Shown here: positions 35,601 to 45,805 of the stretch, in pieces | Numbering within the stretch: the first letter of the stretch is position 1 | Layout of the letters: the number at the start of each line of letters is the position of its first letter | From: Hyposmocoma kahamanoa | Taxonomy: Eukaryota; Arthropoda; Insecta; Lepidoptera; Cosmopterigidae | Direction: 5' to 3' | Length of the DNA stretch: 64,000 bases | Assembly: GCF_003589595.1 (NCBI RefSeq) | Contig: NW_020653415.1 | Span: forward strand, 1 to 64,000 | The notes under the pieces: generated by a model | Database searches by the model: none | The model's input: the letters and a program-made list of their open reading frames with translations, nothing else | What the model was told of the DNA's origin: nothing | Position numbers and translations under genes: made by a program

Positions 35601-38600
35601 TCGAAACCAATACCTTACTGACCGACAGACAATTCGCATACCGACAACACATGTCCATCACAACAGCAGCATATAAAACAATTGACTGTATCACCACAGG
35701 CATCGGTGACAAGTGTAAAATAGCTGGCATATTCTGCGACTTGTCCAAAGCCTTTGACGTCATAAGCCATGACCTACTTATAAAAAAGATAATGTGCTAT
35801 GGCCTACGAAGACATGGTGGTGAAAAACGATCTAAAAACTGCGATCATTTTTAGAAAACCGACCACAAACGGTTGAAGTAATGACGAATGGAAAAAGGCT
35901 GAGGTCGGAGTCTGGTAGGGTGACGGTTGGAATTCCACAAGGATCTGCTCTAGGGAATACCCTTTTTATGACCTTTATAAATGACCTACCACCTGCCATA
36001 TCGGAAGGTTAAATAATTCTGTATGCTGATGACACAACAGTAGTAGTCAGTGCGCGCATACAAGCAACTAAATCAAAAAATCACCACAGTATGCGAACAA
36101 TGGGAAAGATGGTTTTCAGCAAATGGTTTGATACTCAACGTAAACAAATCAAATGTTATGCTCATCTGTGGTAGGCACGTTCCGAGTGTGAGTATCCAGT
36201 GTCCTATTCCGGTGACTGACAAATGCAAATTCTTGGGTTTTACTTTGGATCCTACCTTGAATTGGAAACAGCACGTAGACTCGCTATGTGACAAGCTGGG
36301 TGGTGCGATGTTTGCTCTGCGTAAACTAAAACCGTTGGTGTGCAATAACAAACAAAAAATAAAAGTGTAAATGCGTTGAGGCAGGCGTACTTTGCACTTC
36401 CACTCAATTATGACTTATGGTGTTATTCTGTGGGGCAATTCGACAGACGCTGACAGGGTAATGAGTATACAAAAGCGAGCGTTACGAACCATAGTCGGCA
36501 TAACCCAGAGGCAATCCTGCAAGGCGCTGTTTGCTGTACACCGAATAATGACCCACTACTCGCAATATGTTTTTGAGGTCATTATGTTCACACTTAGCAC
36601 AGTTTAGGCGACAAGTCCGATCAGTATCGCGTCGCCCTGCACTACACGAGAAAAACCCGCGGGTTGTAGGACCGACCTACTACGAGCACTTACGTGCCGA
36701 ACTAAAATATGAATGTTGTGAGGAACCGTTCAGGTGTAGACTGAAGAACCTTTTATTGGAAAAGTCCCTTTACTCAGTAACAGAGTACGCTCAAAGTACT
36801 TAATAAATAATTAAATTATTATATTTATTTATCTAATTATAAANNNNNNNNNNNNNNNNNNNNNNNNNNNNNNNNNNNNNNNNNNNNNNNNNNNNNNNNN
36901 NNNNNNNNNNNNNNNNNNNNNNNNNNNNNNNNNNNNNNNNNNNNNNNNNNNNNNNNNNNNNNNNNNNNNNNNNNNNNNNNNNNNNNNNNNNNNNNNNNNN
37001 NNNNNNNNNNNNNNNNNNNNNNNNNNNNNNNNNNNNNNNNNNNNNNNNNNNNNNNNNNNNNNNNNNNNNNNNNNNNNNNNNNNNNNNNNNNNNNNNNNNN
37101 NNNNNNNNNNNNNNNNNNNNNNNNNNNNNNNNNNNNNNNNNNNNNNNNNNNNNNNNNNNNNNNNNNNNNNNNNNNNNNNNNNNNNNNNNNNNNNNNNNNN
37201 NNNNNNNNNNNNNNNNNNNNNNNNNNNNNNNNNNNNNNNNNNNTACTTAATAAATAATTAAATTATTATATTTATTTATCTAATTATAAATAAATATAAC
37301 AATAATATATAATTATATTATTATAATTATTATCCATTTTAATATACATTTATTAGTTATTAAGTATCCTTATTGACATTTTCCTGTATACACTTGACAT
37401 TGTTAGTTTAATTCCATTATTTATTTAGTTTCATTAATTGTGTTAATTATATAAAAAATTTATTACACTATTGTGTACCTACATATACAACTCAGCAACG
37501 CAACAATAGGTAGGTACTTATGGCTTACTATTACATAATTATTTCTTAGTTTTGTTGTAAACTGACGCTCACTTTTCGAAGAGTAGTATAAAATGACATG
37601 TAATTGTATTTGTATGAAATTTGTAATGTTGAGAGAAATAAACTGAACTTTCCATTGTTTACTGTAAATAAATATCTTCGTTTTGCAGTGGCACAAACGC
37701 AAACCGCGAAGTGCCAGAATGAAAAATGTGTCTGCGCTCCTTTGTACCCATTGCCTGATTTATATGAATATTTTTTATGTTACAGCGTAATCCAATTATT
37801 ATCCCAAGAGACTACACTGCCACTGATTTGGAAGAAGAACATCGTGTGTCGTACTGGCGTGAAGATATTGGCATCAACTTGCATCACTGGCACTGGCATC
37901 TCGTGTATCCTTTTACTTCTTCCAACAGAGCCATTGTGGCTAAAGACCGACGTGGTGAACTCTTCTTCTATATGCACCAACAGGTCATTGCGCGGTACGT
38001 ACCCAAAGAACTTTATATTTCAAAACGTTAGGTAGGCAGACGTCTACAATAAATTCTGTGAGAAATCCGGCTCGAAGGACCATAGGACGGGAAATAAAAT
38101 CGCTTCCAGGACAGATTATCGGTTAAATTCTATTTTATTAATTCAAAAATACAATCTTGATCAACAGTTACAACTGTGAACGTCTCGACAACTCTCTGAA
38201 ACGAGTAGCAAAGTTTAGCAACTTTAATGCACCGATCCCTGAAGCGTACTTTCCCAAGCTGGACAGCCTGACGTCAGCGCGTGGGTGGCCCCCGCGACAG
38301 TCGGGTATGCGCTGGCAAGACCTGAAGCGCCCTGCTGATGGACTCAACGTTACTCTTGCTGACATGGAAAGATGGAAGAGGAGCATTTCTGAGGTTATTT
38401 CCACTGGGAAAGTGAGATTGGTGAGTACGTTTAAAATACCTTGAAGACGGCACTATTACATAGCACAGATCACATTTTTACAGCGCAAACCAAGATTTTT
38501 ATTTTGTTCAGTCATTTTATTCGCGAGTATGATATATCTATGGTGTGACATAATTGGTCTCGAAATGGCCTCAAATGCCCACCATATACCAAATGCAATT

Positions 38601-41600
38601 CGTAAATGAGTTGGGTATCATGGAAGTACCTACTGTATGTAGAATTTTATTTCCTCTTCTGTTACTATTAGACGAACTGAATGCGCAAAGCCTATATATA
38701 CAACAATATGCATTCGAAACCGACTATAGTCATGTCAAAGATAATCAACTTTAACTGCAAACAGTCACAACTGCGCGTCTAACTCAGGGAGCTCAGTGTA
38801 CCTACTTGTTGATATCGAAAAGGAAACACAGAAATTACTTGTAGGTTTTCACTAAATTCAGAACATTTATTATTCGAAATGCTGACTTTACTTTTTATTA
38901 AGGAACTGCACATAAATAATATGAATATCAATCTCCTCCATTTTAATTTGTCAACAAATGCATTTCCGTAATCCACACAGAAATGTAAACAAACTAATCC
39001 ACGGATGTATAGGCCAGAGATTCCCAGACTTTTTCTCATAGACTACATTTCTACCATATTCCATATCCATATTATTTTTCGTCACGCCAGGGTAGTCCCC
39101 CGTCGAGTCTTCTGTGGACCCCTTTGGGAACTAAGGATAGACACTGCGTTGGAATATGCAACAAAAAAAAAGGTGTCATTGCAAAAACTGTTCAAATGAA
39201 ATAAATCCGTCGACATTACTTCACCAATCTTGTTTTTGTTTTACCGTTAGCATTAAACCTTTAGGTAATCGTTACCTTTTGCCGGTACTGATTTTTTATT
39301 TGTTTCATTCACCAAGTTGTTTCAGAGACATTATCATACAGATATCCTCTTATTATTATCAATTGCTGCTTTTGATTCTTGTTCACACCGACTGCAGCCG
39401 ACGTTTGCAGTTGTAGTCTTGACGCAGTAGAAATCTAAGCAGAACGTTGTTGACGCAGTTCATCTACTAGCAGCCTATGATACCTACTCATCGTCCAACA
39501 TAAAAAAATTGTGTCCTATTTGTGTTGCATTTACAATCGCCATCCTATCGACATCTCTGGAATGCTTTCAAAAAAGTAGCACTTCTAATATTATTTCAGG
39601 CGAATGGCGGCTTTCAAGACCTGGACATCGACACACTGGGCAATATTATAGAGGCCAGTATCTTGTCACCCAACCCGCAACTTTATGGCTCTCTGCACAA
39701 CAACGGTCATATGTTCGCTGGGTACATGCATGACCCTAGCCACCGTTACTTGGTAAATAAAAAAAAATTAAAAGTTTCTTAAGCTTAGCATCTAGTTTCA
39801 TCATTACTCTTCCTTTGTCATATCTCCAGTGTGAGCTAAGATGCTGTCATGTGTCCTATAATTCTCATACATAACACCCTGTACAGGAAAACTTCGCCGT
39901 GATGGCCGACGAAGCGACGAATATGCGCGACCCGTTCTTCTATTGCTGGCATGCGTACATTGACGACCTCTTCCAACAACACAAACAGTCACCTTACGTC
40001 AGCCCTTACTCAATCTCTGAGGTAAAGTCACCTGCACCCATCGCGATCCAGAAATAGAAACGAAATGTCATTTAACTTGTTTAAAAACTATTCTGCCAAA
40101 TCATTACGGTGACAATTGCGCTCCGATTGGCCAGCCCGAATTCGAAAGAATTGACAGGTGTCGTGTCAATTGTTTCACTTCAATTCGACTAGTTTAGCTT
40201 GAGCTTTGCTATAATGGGCGAAAATTGCAAAATATCATATTTAATTACCGATGAAATGTGATTCCGTTTGTTTTGTAATTAGATGTTTTCCTGTTTTTCC
40301 CACACCACCCAATAGAACAGCCACCCATTGTTAGAGATATTATCTTTGTTACATTAAATACAGAATATTTTTGGAATATACGGAGACGTACACACAGGTC
40401 AGTTGTTGGCGATGTACTATTTCAACTTTCTAATTTTTTATTTCAGCGCAAACGAGAGTTGTTGCCAGGGAAGATTATTTCGTCTCTATTTCTGGTTATA
40501 TACTCGATGCCTGCACCACAAACTATTAAACATAATTGATAAACCGACTATCGAGGATTATGAATGGTTAATACGTTTCTGCGCGACAAGATCTCTATGT
40601 GAACAAAAAGCAGTATCGTCGCGCCGTGTCGTGCTAGCCCTACCTCAGTAGTCCGTGGAGTTAAAAAAATCCGCATGAAAGCTGATCGTAGACAGCTTAC
40701 CTATTCATAAATTTTGAAGGCGTGTAAATCCTTAAACTCCCAACCATAGTGGTGACTAATATATTATACCCAGTGAAAAGCCATAACCCCATATGTACCT
40801 AAGTACCTACCAGTTTTCGTGGCCTGATACACAGGTATTTTAGGTACATAGACTTTCGTAGTCATACGCAGGCATAGTCATTGTAAAAACCAAATACAAA
40901 GATACGACGCAAGCACATAAAAAAATTCGTGAGGTCCGCTAGTTCGTTCCGTGGCTTAGTTGGTTAGCGTCTGACACGGTATGCTAGAATATGTCCGTTC
41001 GAATCCGGCCGGATCGAAGGAATTTTTTCTAAGTGTTCGATCTTTGTATGTAATAATTATAAGAAACTAGTGGAGTAATTTCACATAAAAATAATTGAAT
41101 ATCAATTCAATAAAAATTTAAATACATAGACTTTGTAAGAAACTAATTTTAAGATTTTTGTAGCTGATGAACCCGGGCGTGCGAGTACAATCAGTGACCA
41201 TCGAAAACCTCGAAGGTGATGGCCAGCCAAACACCCTAAACACGTTCTGGATGCAGAGCGATCTCGACCTGTCCCGTGGTTTGGACTTCTCCAATCGTGG
41301 ACCCGTGTTCGCGCGCTACACACATCTTAACCATCGCCGGTTCCGTTACGTGTAAGTATTATTATTTCATAATTGCATTCCACTAGCGCCAAAATGTCAT
41401 CTTAAGTAAATTACACCTATTGTAGAATTGGAGTGAACAACACTGGCAATGCTCGGCGTACTACAGTCCGCATCTTCCTGGGACCCAAGTTCGATGAACG
41501 TAATCTACCGTGGATTCTCGCCGACCAACGGAAAATGTTCCTCGAGATGGACAGATTCGTCACTCCACGTAAGTCGCGGTAGTAACAGAGTAACTGATAA

Positions 41601-43591
41601 TTAAAGCATTGGGAGAATTGAAAATAAAGTTTATATAGTAATACAAAGTGATTAATAAAACAATACAACTATGTAATTAATTCGTAACTAAATCGAACCG
41701 ACGTCTTCTGGCATATGCCGTGCTATACCAACTAAGCCACGGAACGAACCAGCAGACCTCACGAGATTTTCTGTGCTTCTTGTTGTCATGTCTTTGTATT
41801 TTGATTTTCAACGACTTTTTAGCCATCTATGAGAAATCTATGAAAGTGTTTCGTAGTAGTTTTAATGTCTTCTATCTTATAATATGACTCTAATTGTTTT
41901 ATTATTTATTTGTCCTATGATTTAGCTAAAAGATTCAGGTGTTATTATTATTTTCAAACAATTACAAACATTTCAATTTTTTTTTTCCTTGTGTTATCCG
42001 CCCTTGTTGCACCAAACCGATAAATTATTGGGGCGTTCGTTTTATTATTGGTTTCTAAGGAAATAAATTGTAAATCAGTCTTATTTGAAAGTTAGAGCGC
42101 GTTACCACTATGTCGTGACGACAGATTAACGTGCAGTTTACAGTTCGTGGCTTGTATATTTAAATGAGTTGTTCACATATAGCACGACACGATTAACTGT
42201 CGTTCACGATTTTTTATCGTTACAACGACAATCTGTCGCCACAGTGGGAACAGCTAGAACGACAGTCGTCGGACGATAACAAAACGTCACGATAAAAACG
42301 TGACGACAGATTGTCGCAGCTCCTATTGTCGTCACGTTTTATTTGTCGCTGTCCGCACGTATTTTGCTCCCCCCCCCCCCCCCCTCTCGCACCCCGCGCC
42401 CTCTGCTCGCTTTGCAGTAGCGTTGGGTCGTAGCCAGAGATGGGCAAGGAGGCTGTCGTGAAACGACAAATTGTCGTCACGATCTAGTGGGAGCAGCTAG
42501 TCACGACAGTCGTTCAACGATAGAAAATCGTCCACGACAGATAGTCGTGATATGGGAACAGGCTAGACACGACAGTCGTCCAACGATAATAAAACGTAAC
42601 GACATAGTGGGAACGCGCCCTCACATTGAAAATAAATTAAACGTATTTTTAATCATTTATTAAATTATCTGGATTGAAATGAATCTACAAATATCTGCAG
42701 CAGGTCTTACTGGCCTCCCAGATGCTCTATTTTGAAATCGCTCGTTTCAGACATTTTTTTTACATTTAATTGTTTTTACAAACTGCGCGTGGTACGGTGT
42801 CTGAAATAGAAGCGCACATTTATAATCCATGCAACGACAGCGGAGCGCCTTTTTCTTTAGAAATGAATGAAACTTACGATATCTAAAAGGGAGATCGAAA
42901 TGATTTTTTGTCAGTGTTTTACATGTTTTGATGCAATAACATTAAAACGGGCTTTGGGTGCCTAACGCCCTTATTGTTCCCAATGCTTCAAGTTCACGTT
43001 ATCTTCTACAAAGCCAGATAATATTTGTTTTTCTCTTCAGTAAAAGCGGGCCAGAACACTATAACACGTGACTCAACCGAATCTTCCCTGACAATTCCAT
43101 TCGAGCAGACGTTCCGCGACTTGAGCGCGCAGGGCCAAGACCCCCGGGTAGACGCTCTCGCTGCTTTCAACTTCTGTGGCTGCGGCTGGCCCCAGCATAT
43201 GCTCGTACCCAGGGGCACTGTAGGTGGCGCGCAGTACCAGCTCTTCGTCATGCTGTCTAACTACGACTTCGACAAGGTAATAACACTGAAACTTAACACT
43301 TAAGACTAAATATAGGAACACTGCGGAGCTTTTAATTGAATTACGAATAATATCAACTCGCAGTTGGACCAAGCCGACGGGCGCGAACTGTCCTGTAAAG
43401 AGGCTTCGAGCTTCTGCGGGCTTCGCGACCGCCTGTTCCCCGACAAGCGTGCTATGGGCTTTCCCTTCGACCGGCCTTCTACCTTCGCCAATAATATTGA
43501 AGACTTCATCCTCTCAAATATGGCGCTGCAAGACGTCACTATCAAACTGCAGAATTCCACCGAGCCCAACCCTAGGAACCCCAGGCAATAG
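23675..43591 (+). CDS. PPO2: Prophenoloxidase, PPO2 type (copy B), complete, 12 exons
   Basis: Coding exons: 23675-23791, 24588-24783, 30098-30206, 31182-31299, 37786-37994, 38168-38420, 39600-39752, 39887-40021, 41164-41351, 41426-41568, 43041-43276, 43364-43591. Every exon has the same length and phase as in copy A, giving 694 residues with no stop. The copper ligands (HHWHWH plus HQQ; LHNNGH plus the His of YCWHAYID) and GCGWP are kept, so an active enzyme is expected. Differences of note: the activation site is NNRYGED instead of NNRFGED, and Arg before the third CuB His region is Cys (YCWHAY against YRWHAF). Intron 4 (31300-37785) contains a 400-N gap but no exon is interrupted. Introns 2 and 4 have been lengthened by nested transposons. 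It is a tandem paralogue of copy A on the same strand. Confidence 0.95.
25350..25615 (+). repeat. AATTA simple repeat plus dispersed repeat, intron 2 of copy B
   Basis: TTAAATTAAAATAATTAAAT-type low-complexity DNA leads into AAGACTTTATTCATGAAACAC and TATGAACTATGAGTGATGAAA, matching 5690-5860. Confidence 0.5.
25867..26085. mobile_element. Fold-back element related to the Penelope-like ends
   Basis: The left half AGTTCTTAGGTTTTCGCGAT...GGAAATGAAACTATTTTTCC and the right half (GGAAAAATAGTTTCATTTCC) are inverted copies around a short centre. The inner arms TTTTTTCAAACAAA and GGGCCCGAAACATCGGTTTG match the arms of the element at 8884-9924. There is no coding sequence between the arms. Confidence 0.65.
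26125..26265. mobile_element. Single arm of the same fold-back family
   Basis: GGAAAATGAAACTGTTTTTTCGG followed by CAAACAAACCAACGTTTCGGGC and a GTCACGGTCACGATTGAT end. This is one diverged arm lying 40 bp from the fold-back element at 25867-26085. Confidence 0.5.
27486..29902. mobile_element. TA-flanked DNA transposon (Tc1/mariner/pogo-like), middle of the nest
   Basis: The ends GGGGGAAGCGGGGCAGTTT and its exact complement (19 bp) are each flanked by TA (27484-27485, 29903-29904). The duplicated TA target is that of the Tc1/mariner/pogo group. The remaining non-LINE interior (27505-28080, 29590-29880) shows no clear transposase; one 61-residue open stretch at 27778-27963 is unidentified. A LINE has inserted into it. 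Confidence 0.65.
28107..29600 (-). mobile_element. Jockey-like LINE inserted in the TA-flanked transposon
   Basis: The minus strand reads in order: the fingers region (SLETGVVPRSWKLANVQPAP near 29510), the palm motif GVPQGSVLSATLFLLHIND and FGYADDSTVV (29111-28863), the thumb with KVRRYFTPGQLLQLYQVRVR (28724-28530), and the C-terminus RTKRFASTFVWRAAREWNSL (to 28107). It is 5'-truncated and frameshifted. It is the youngest of the three nested elements. Confidence 0.8.
30665..30985. repeat. CpG-rich fold-back insertion in intron 3 of copy B
   Basis: CTCGAATTGAAGTGG (30716-30730) pairs with CCACTTCAATTTGAAGT near 30963-30979. The interior is GC-rich with many ACTCGA/TCGAGT steps, unlike the AT-rich surroundings. 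Intron 3 of copy A has no counterpart, so it is an insertion made after duplication or lost from A. Confidence 0.5.
31510..31883. mobile_element. MITE, family 1, intron 4 of copy B
   Basis: CATCGAGTATATAACCAGAA at the left is matched by its complement at the right; similarity continues through AGAGACGAAAT. A relative in inverted orientation sits at 40039-40509. The homologous intron of copy A (about 10945-11030) lacks it. Confidence 0.75.
32278..32461. mobile_element. MITE, family 2, TA-flanked
   Basis: AGGGTCGTATTCCAGAAC and its complement GTTCTGGAATACGACTCTT form the ends, each next to TA. ATACTCAAGTC occurs repeatedly inside, and a second GGGTCGTATTTCCAG lies in the middle, suggesting a dimer. 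A partial relative is at 47277-47372. Confidence 0.65.
32685..33065 (+). repeat. Dispersed repeat beginning ACCGACTTCAAAAAAGGAGG
   Basis: The order ACCGACTTCAAAAAAGGAGG, TATGTTACGCGATAACTCCGG, TCATGATTCTTTTGTTG, GTGGTCCCATTT, TTCACGCATGAAGATTCATT recurs at 48470-49110. This start is common in butterfly and moth genomes. Class not certain. Confidence 0.65.
33390..33600 (+). repeat. tRNA-derived SINE, second family
   Basis: GTCTCCGTGGTTACCGGTTA and the B box GGTTCGATTCCCGGGCC form a tRNA-like head. The body TTTGTGGTTGTCTATGCGTG-TGTCCATG and GATGCGGGGCTATG leads to a TTATTATTATT tail. Related pieces are at 5545-5640, 51405-51516 and 51655-51875 (-). Confidence 0.75.
33600..34870. other. Intron 4 of copy B, plain part
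   Basis: AT-rich. The minus strand of 34480-34590 has a weakly protein-like run, too short to name. Nothing else was recognised. Confidence 0.4.
34880..36810 (+). mobile_element. Jockey-like LINE, nearly through the polymerase but broken
   Basis: In order: PWMTNEINKYL (about 34895), the linker KPSKEIWKIVNEEI (35080), TDRQFAYRQHMSITTAAY and FCDLSKAFDVISHDLLIKKI (35610-35790), VGIPQGSALGNTLF with an in-frame TAA before ILYADDTTVV (35925-36045), WFSANGLILNVNKSNVM (36110-36160), and a C-terminus with YGVILWGNSTDADRV (36415-36465) ending at 36803. Several frameshifts and stops are present. The A/T-rich 3' end runs into the assembly gap. Confidence 0.85.
36844..37243. other. Assembly gap of 400 N with identical flanks
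   Basis: The 47 bases before the gap (36797-36843) and the 47 bases after it (37244-37290) are identical, both starting TACTTAATAAATAATTAAAT. The gap may therefore be an unmerged overlap or may hide an AT-rich tandem repeat. Confidence 0.95.
40039..40509. mobile_element. MITE, family 1, with eight-base target duplication
   Basis: Flanked by CCTGCACC on both sides (40031-40038, 40510-40517). The right end reversed reads CATCGAGTATATAACCAGAA; the left end CATCGCGATCCAGAAATAG is diverged. The interior is similar to 31510-31883 read backwards, plus extra DNA at about 40300-40450. It lies at the start of intron 8 of copy B. Copy A has an uninterrupted single copy of the target. Confidence 0.8.
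40925..41115 (+). repeat. tRNA-headed SINE before exon 9 of copy B
   Basis: Head: GTGGCTTAGTTGGTTAGCGT (A box) and GTTCGAATCC (B box). Tail: TTGTATGTAATAATTATAAG, then CTAGTGGAGTAATTTCACA, then ATCAATTCAATAAAA. The tail is shared with 8640-8865 but the head differs. Confidence 0.7.
41640..41775 (-). repeat. tRNA-headed SINE after exon 10 of copy B, opposite orientation
   Basis: The reverse complement has GTTCGTTCCGTGGCTTAGTT and GTCGGTTCGATTTAG. The head matches 40925-41115, so the two form an inverted pair around exons 9 and 10. Confidence 0.65.
42095..42620. mobile_element. MITE with internally amplified end motif and a C16 run
   Basis: Ends: GAGCGCGTTACCACTATGTC and, reversed, GGGCGCGTTCCCACTATGTC. 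The flanks TTA and TCA may be a diverged three-base duplication. Inside, units with ACGACAGTCGTC, AACGATAATAAAACGT and TGGGAACAGCTAG repeat several times in both directions. A run of 16 C is at 42369-42384. It lies in intron 10 of copy B. Confidence 0.7.
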
Positions 43592-44060
43592 ACTACAGCG
43601 TTTCTTCGACAAGGCAATACTTTCTAAAACAACCGGAGATGTTAAAAGAAGATACTAAAACCAGGATCTTTAGATACTGCTAGTTAAGATTTTAAAATAA
43701 TCAAGAAACTAACTACTTTACATGCAAGTAGGCAGATCAGTTTGCTGTGGCACATTTGTGTAAACATTAAGAAACAGTGGCAGTTTAATTATTTACTTAA
43801 TAACAGTTTGTGAATAAATAGCCAGGTTATTATTGAGACTGGAAAATTAAACTTATTTAGTGTCTTCATTATTTTAGTTAAGTTGCATTTAAAAATAGAA
43901 AGATTGATAGAAATAAGTTTCATGAATTGTTAAAGTTTTTGTACATATTAGCGTATTGTTAAGTTTGACCCAATTATAACTATAAAATATGTTGTTATTG
44001 CATGTTACAAGTATAAATAAAAGCAAGGAATAAAATGCAACATTTCTTTTATTTTCATAA
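43592..44060 (+). terminator. 3' UTR and poly(A) signals of PPO copy B
   Basis: Starts after TAG at 43589-43591. An early AATAAA is at about 43814, with a conserved distal AATAAA at 44029-44034. The sequence is co-linear with 18365-18840 and with 1-245. Confidence 0.65.
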
Positions 44061-44134
44061 ACAATTTACAATTTTAATTTAATTTTTAACTTTATTGCGT
44101 GTCAGGATGTCTCACCACCATGATATACAATTAT

Positions 44135-44180
44135 TTTTTGTGAAATTACTCCACTAGTTTATATATAAATTATTCATTAA
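44135..44180 (-). repeat. SINE tail fragment
   Basis: The reverse complement carries AAACTAGTGGAGTAATTTCACA followed by AAAAAATAATTG, the shared tail of the first SINE family. Confidence 0.5.
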
Positions 44181-44256
44181 AAAACTTTTTTATATCAATA
44201 TTTTTTATCTTCTTGTGGTATTGAAAGGCTCTGTAAAACTAATTAATAGTCTTCAT

Positions 44257-44598
44257 CCTTTGGTTCCTCTACAGCAACAGTCTGTAAAAATACTTGTTTT
44301 TAATCATTTTATAAAAATAAGCATTTCTTTATTAAATCCATGAATGAATCAGGCCTATCATTTAGTATCATGTTGTTATCAAATATAACACATTTCGGCT
44401 CGTGTTGTTTGTCATCATTGGGAGTTTTAACTCTTATTTTACCATTTAATAAATAGAACAAACTAGATTCCGGGTTATACTTACATTTTCAATGTGCTTC
44501 AAGACTGCTGGGACAGACTGTGCTGGGCCATAGATAGTATTACTGACACAGCAATCACAAATCTAGTTCTGCTACTTATTGTCTTTGCTGGTTCCATG
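44257..44598 (-). pseudogene. Possible small two-exon gene, frame broken
   Basis: On the minus strand, ATGGAACCAGCAAAG (start at about 44598) opens a frame with a hydrophobic stretch RFVIAVSVILSMA that stops after 32 codons. One frame over, TIYGPAQSVPAVLKHIEN ends at a strong donor (AAT|GTAAGT near 44484). After an apparent intron an acceptor TTTTTACAG (near 44284) opens TVAVEEPKDEDY and a stop at about 44246. Splice signals and an acidic C-terminus look gene-like, but the one-base frame change means it is either decayed or misread. No family recognised. Confidence 0.25.
44343..44425. repeat. Direct repeat, copy 1
   Basis: AATCAGGCCTATCATTTAGT and ACACATTTCGGCTCGTGTT recur in the same order and orientation at 44816-44900. 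Confidence 0.6.
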
Positions 44599-44815
44599 GT
44601 AATGTGTGTGGGTTTATGAGAATGCTGTCATTGTACGAGCACAATGTGCATTTGACAAACTATCATGGCAGACAAACCCATGGATTGTGGGAAAAATAAG
44701 CCTTTTTATTGACGTTCATGTCACCTTTGGATGAAATTCGCGTGTTCTAGAACAACAAACGTTAGTTATTAATTGAGAAAAAATTATGTTTTAAAAAAAT
44801 AATCAAATTCTTCAA

Positions 44816-44900
44816 ATCAGGCCTATCATTTAATATCATGTGTTTAAATCATACAAACACATTTCGGCTCGTGTTTTTTATCATCACAAAGGAGAAGCTA
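44816..44900. repeat. Direct repeat, copy 2
   Basis: AATCAGGCCTATCATTTAAT, then CACATTTCGGCTCGTGTTTT and ATCATCAC. The two copies are about 470 bp apart and may be the ends of one insertion or two copies of a short repeat. Confidence 0.6.
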
Positions 44901-45805
44901 CTTTGTTAGTAAAAAAACTGTTTGCTTGACGTGTGACCAAATGTCGTAAGCAAATAATCTTATCTTGTCAAATTTCCCGATTATTATTCAAGAAAAAGCT
45001 TATCTGGCGTTTGTATTGCATCGATAAGCCAATTTAAACTGCTAATTAGCTTATTACAGTTACTTAATTAGCTTTTTGGGTAAAAACTCCGAAACACGTG
45101 GTGCACAAATAGAACATATGAATTTATTTTACTTAAATCATTATTACGTACCTGAATATTTTTTGTATGTGTACTGAAGAATAAAAGCAACGTTCACATA
45201 TCATATTTCTTAACAAATTATTAATTTTATATGGTAAATAACTATAATAAAATCGACAAGACGCGTCCTCGCCTTACAGCAGCGCGAGCGAAGAGAAAAA
45301 GTATGGAGGCAGACAGAGAAAGAAAAACATTAAACATTATTGGAAAGATGAGATGGAAAAAGACCGTAGAATAGATGAACATTTTTATTTTGTCATAATG
45401 ACATTGACGTTTAATTTTCTAATGAAACTTTAGCAGCTTGTGTTTTTGCAATAAATAAAATAAGTCGACAATGTGCTCCCTAAAAATAAACACGAAACTT
45501 AGAGGATGGAAAAAAAAAAGGAAGCACGAAACCAACCAAATCGATTAAATATTTTTATAAGCAACCAGTCTCTCTCTCAATCTCCAATACCACGCTGATC
45601 ACACAGATTATGTAGAGTGGTGATGTTATACCTAAGGACTTATGTTATGGCCTTCTAACAAACACAGTAGTGAATAGAGATTTTGTATCATATAATAATA
45701 ATAATGTGTTAGTAACAATTTTATTCTTAAAAATTATGTTAGTAGGCACTAAATCTAAACATTATTAAATTAAAATTAAAATAAAAACATGAACATTTGA
45801 GGCAA

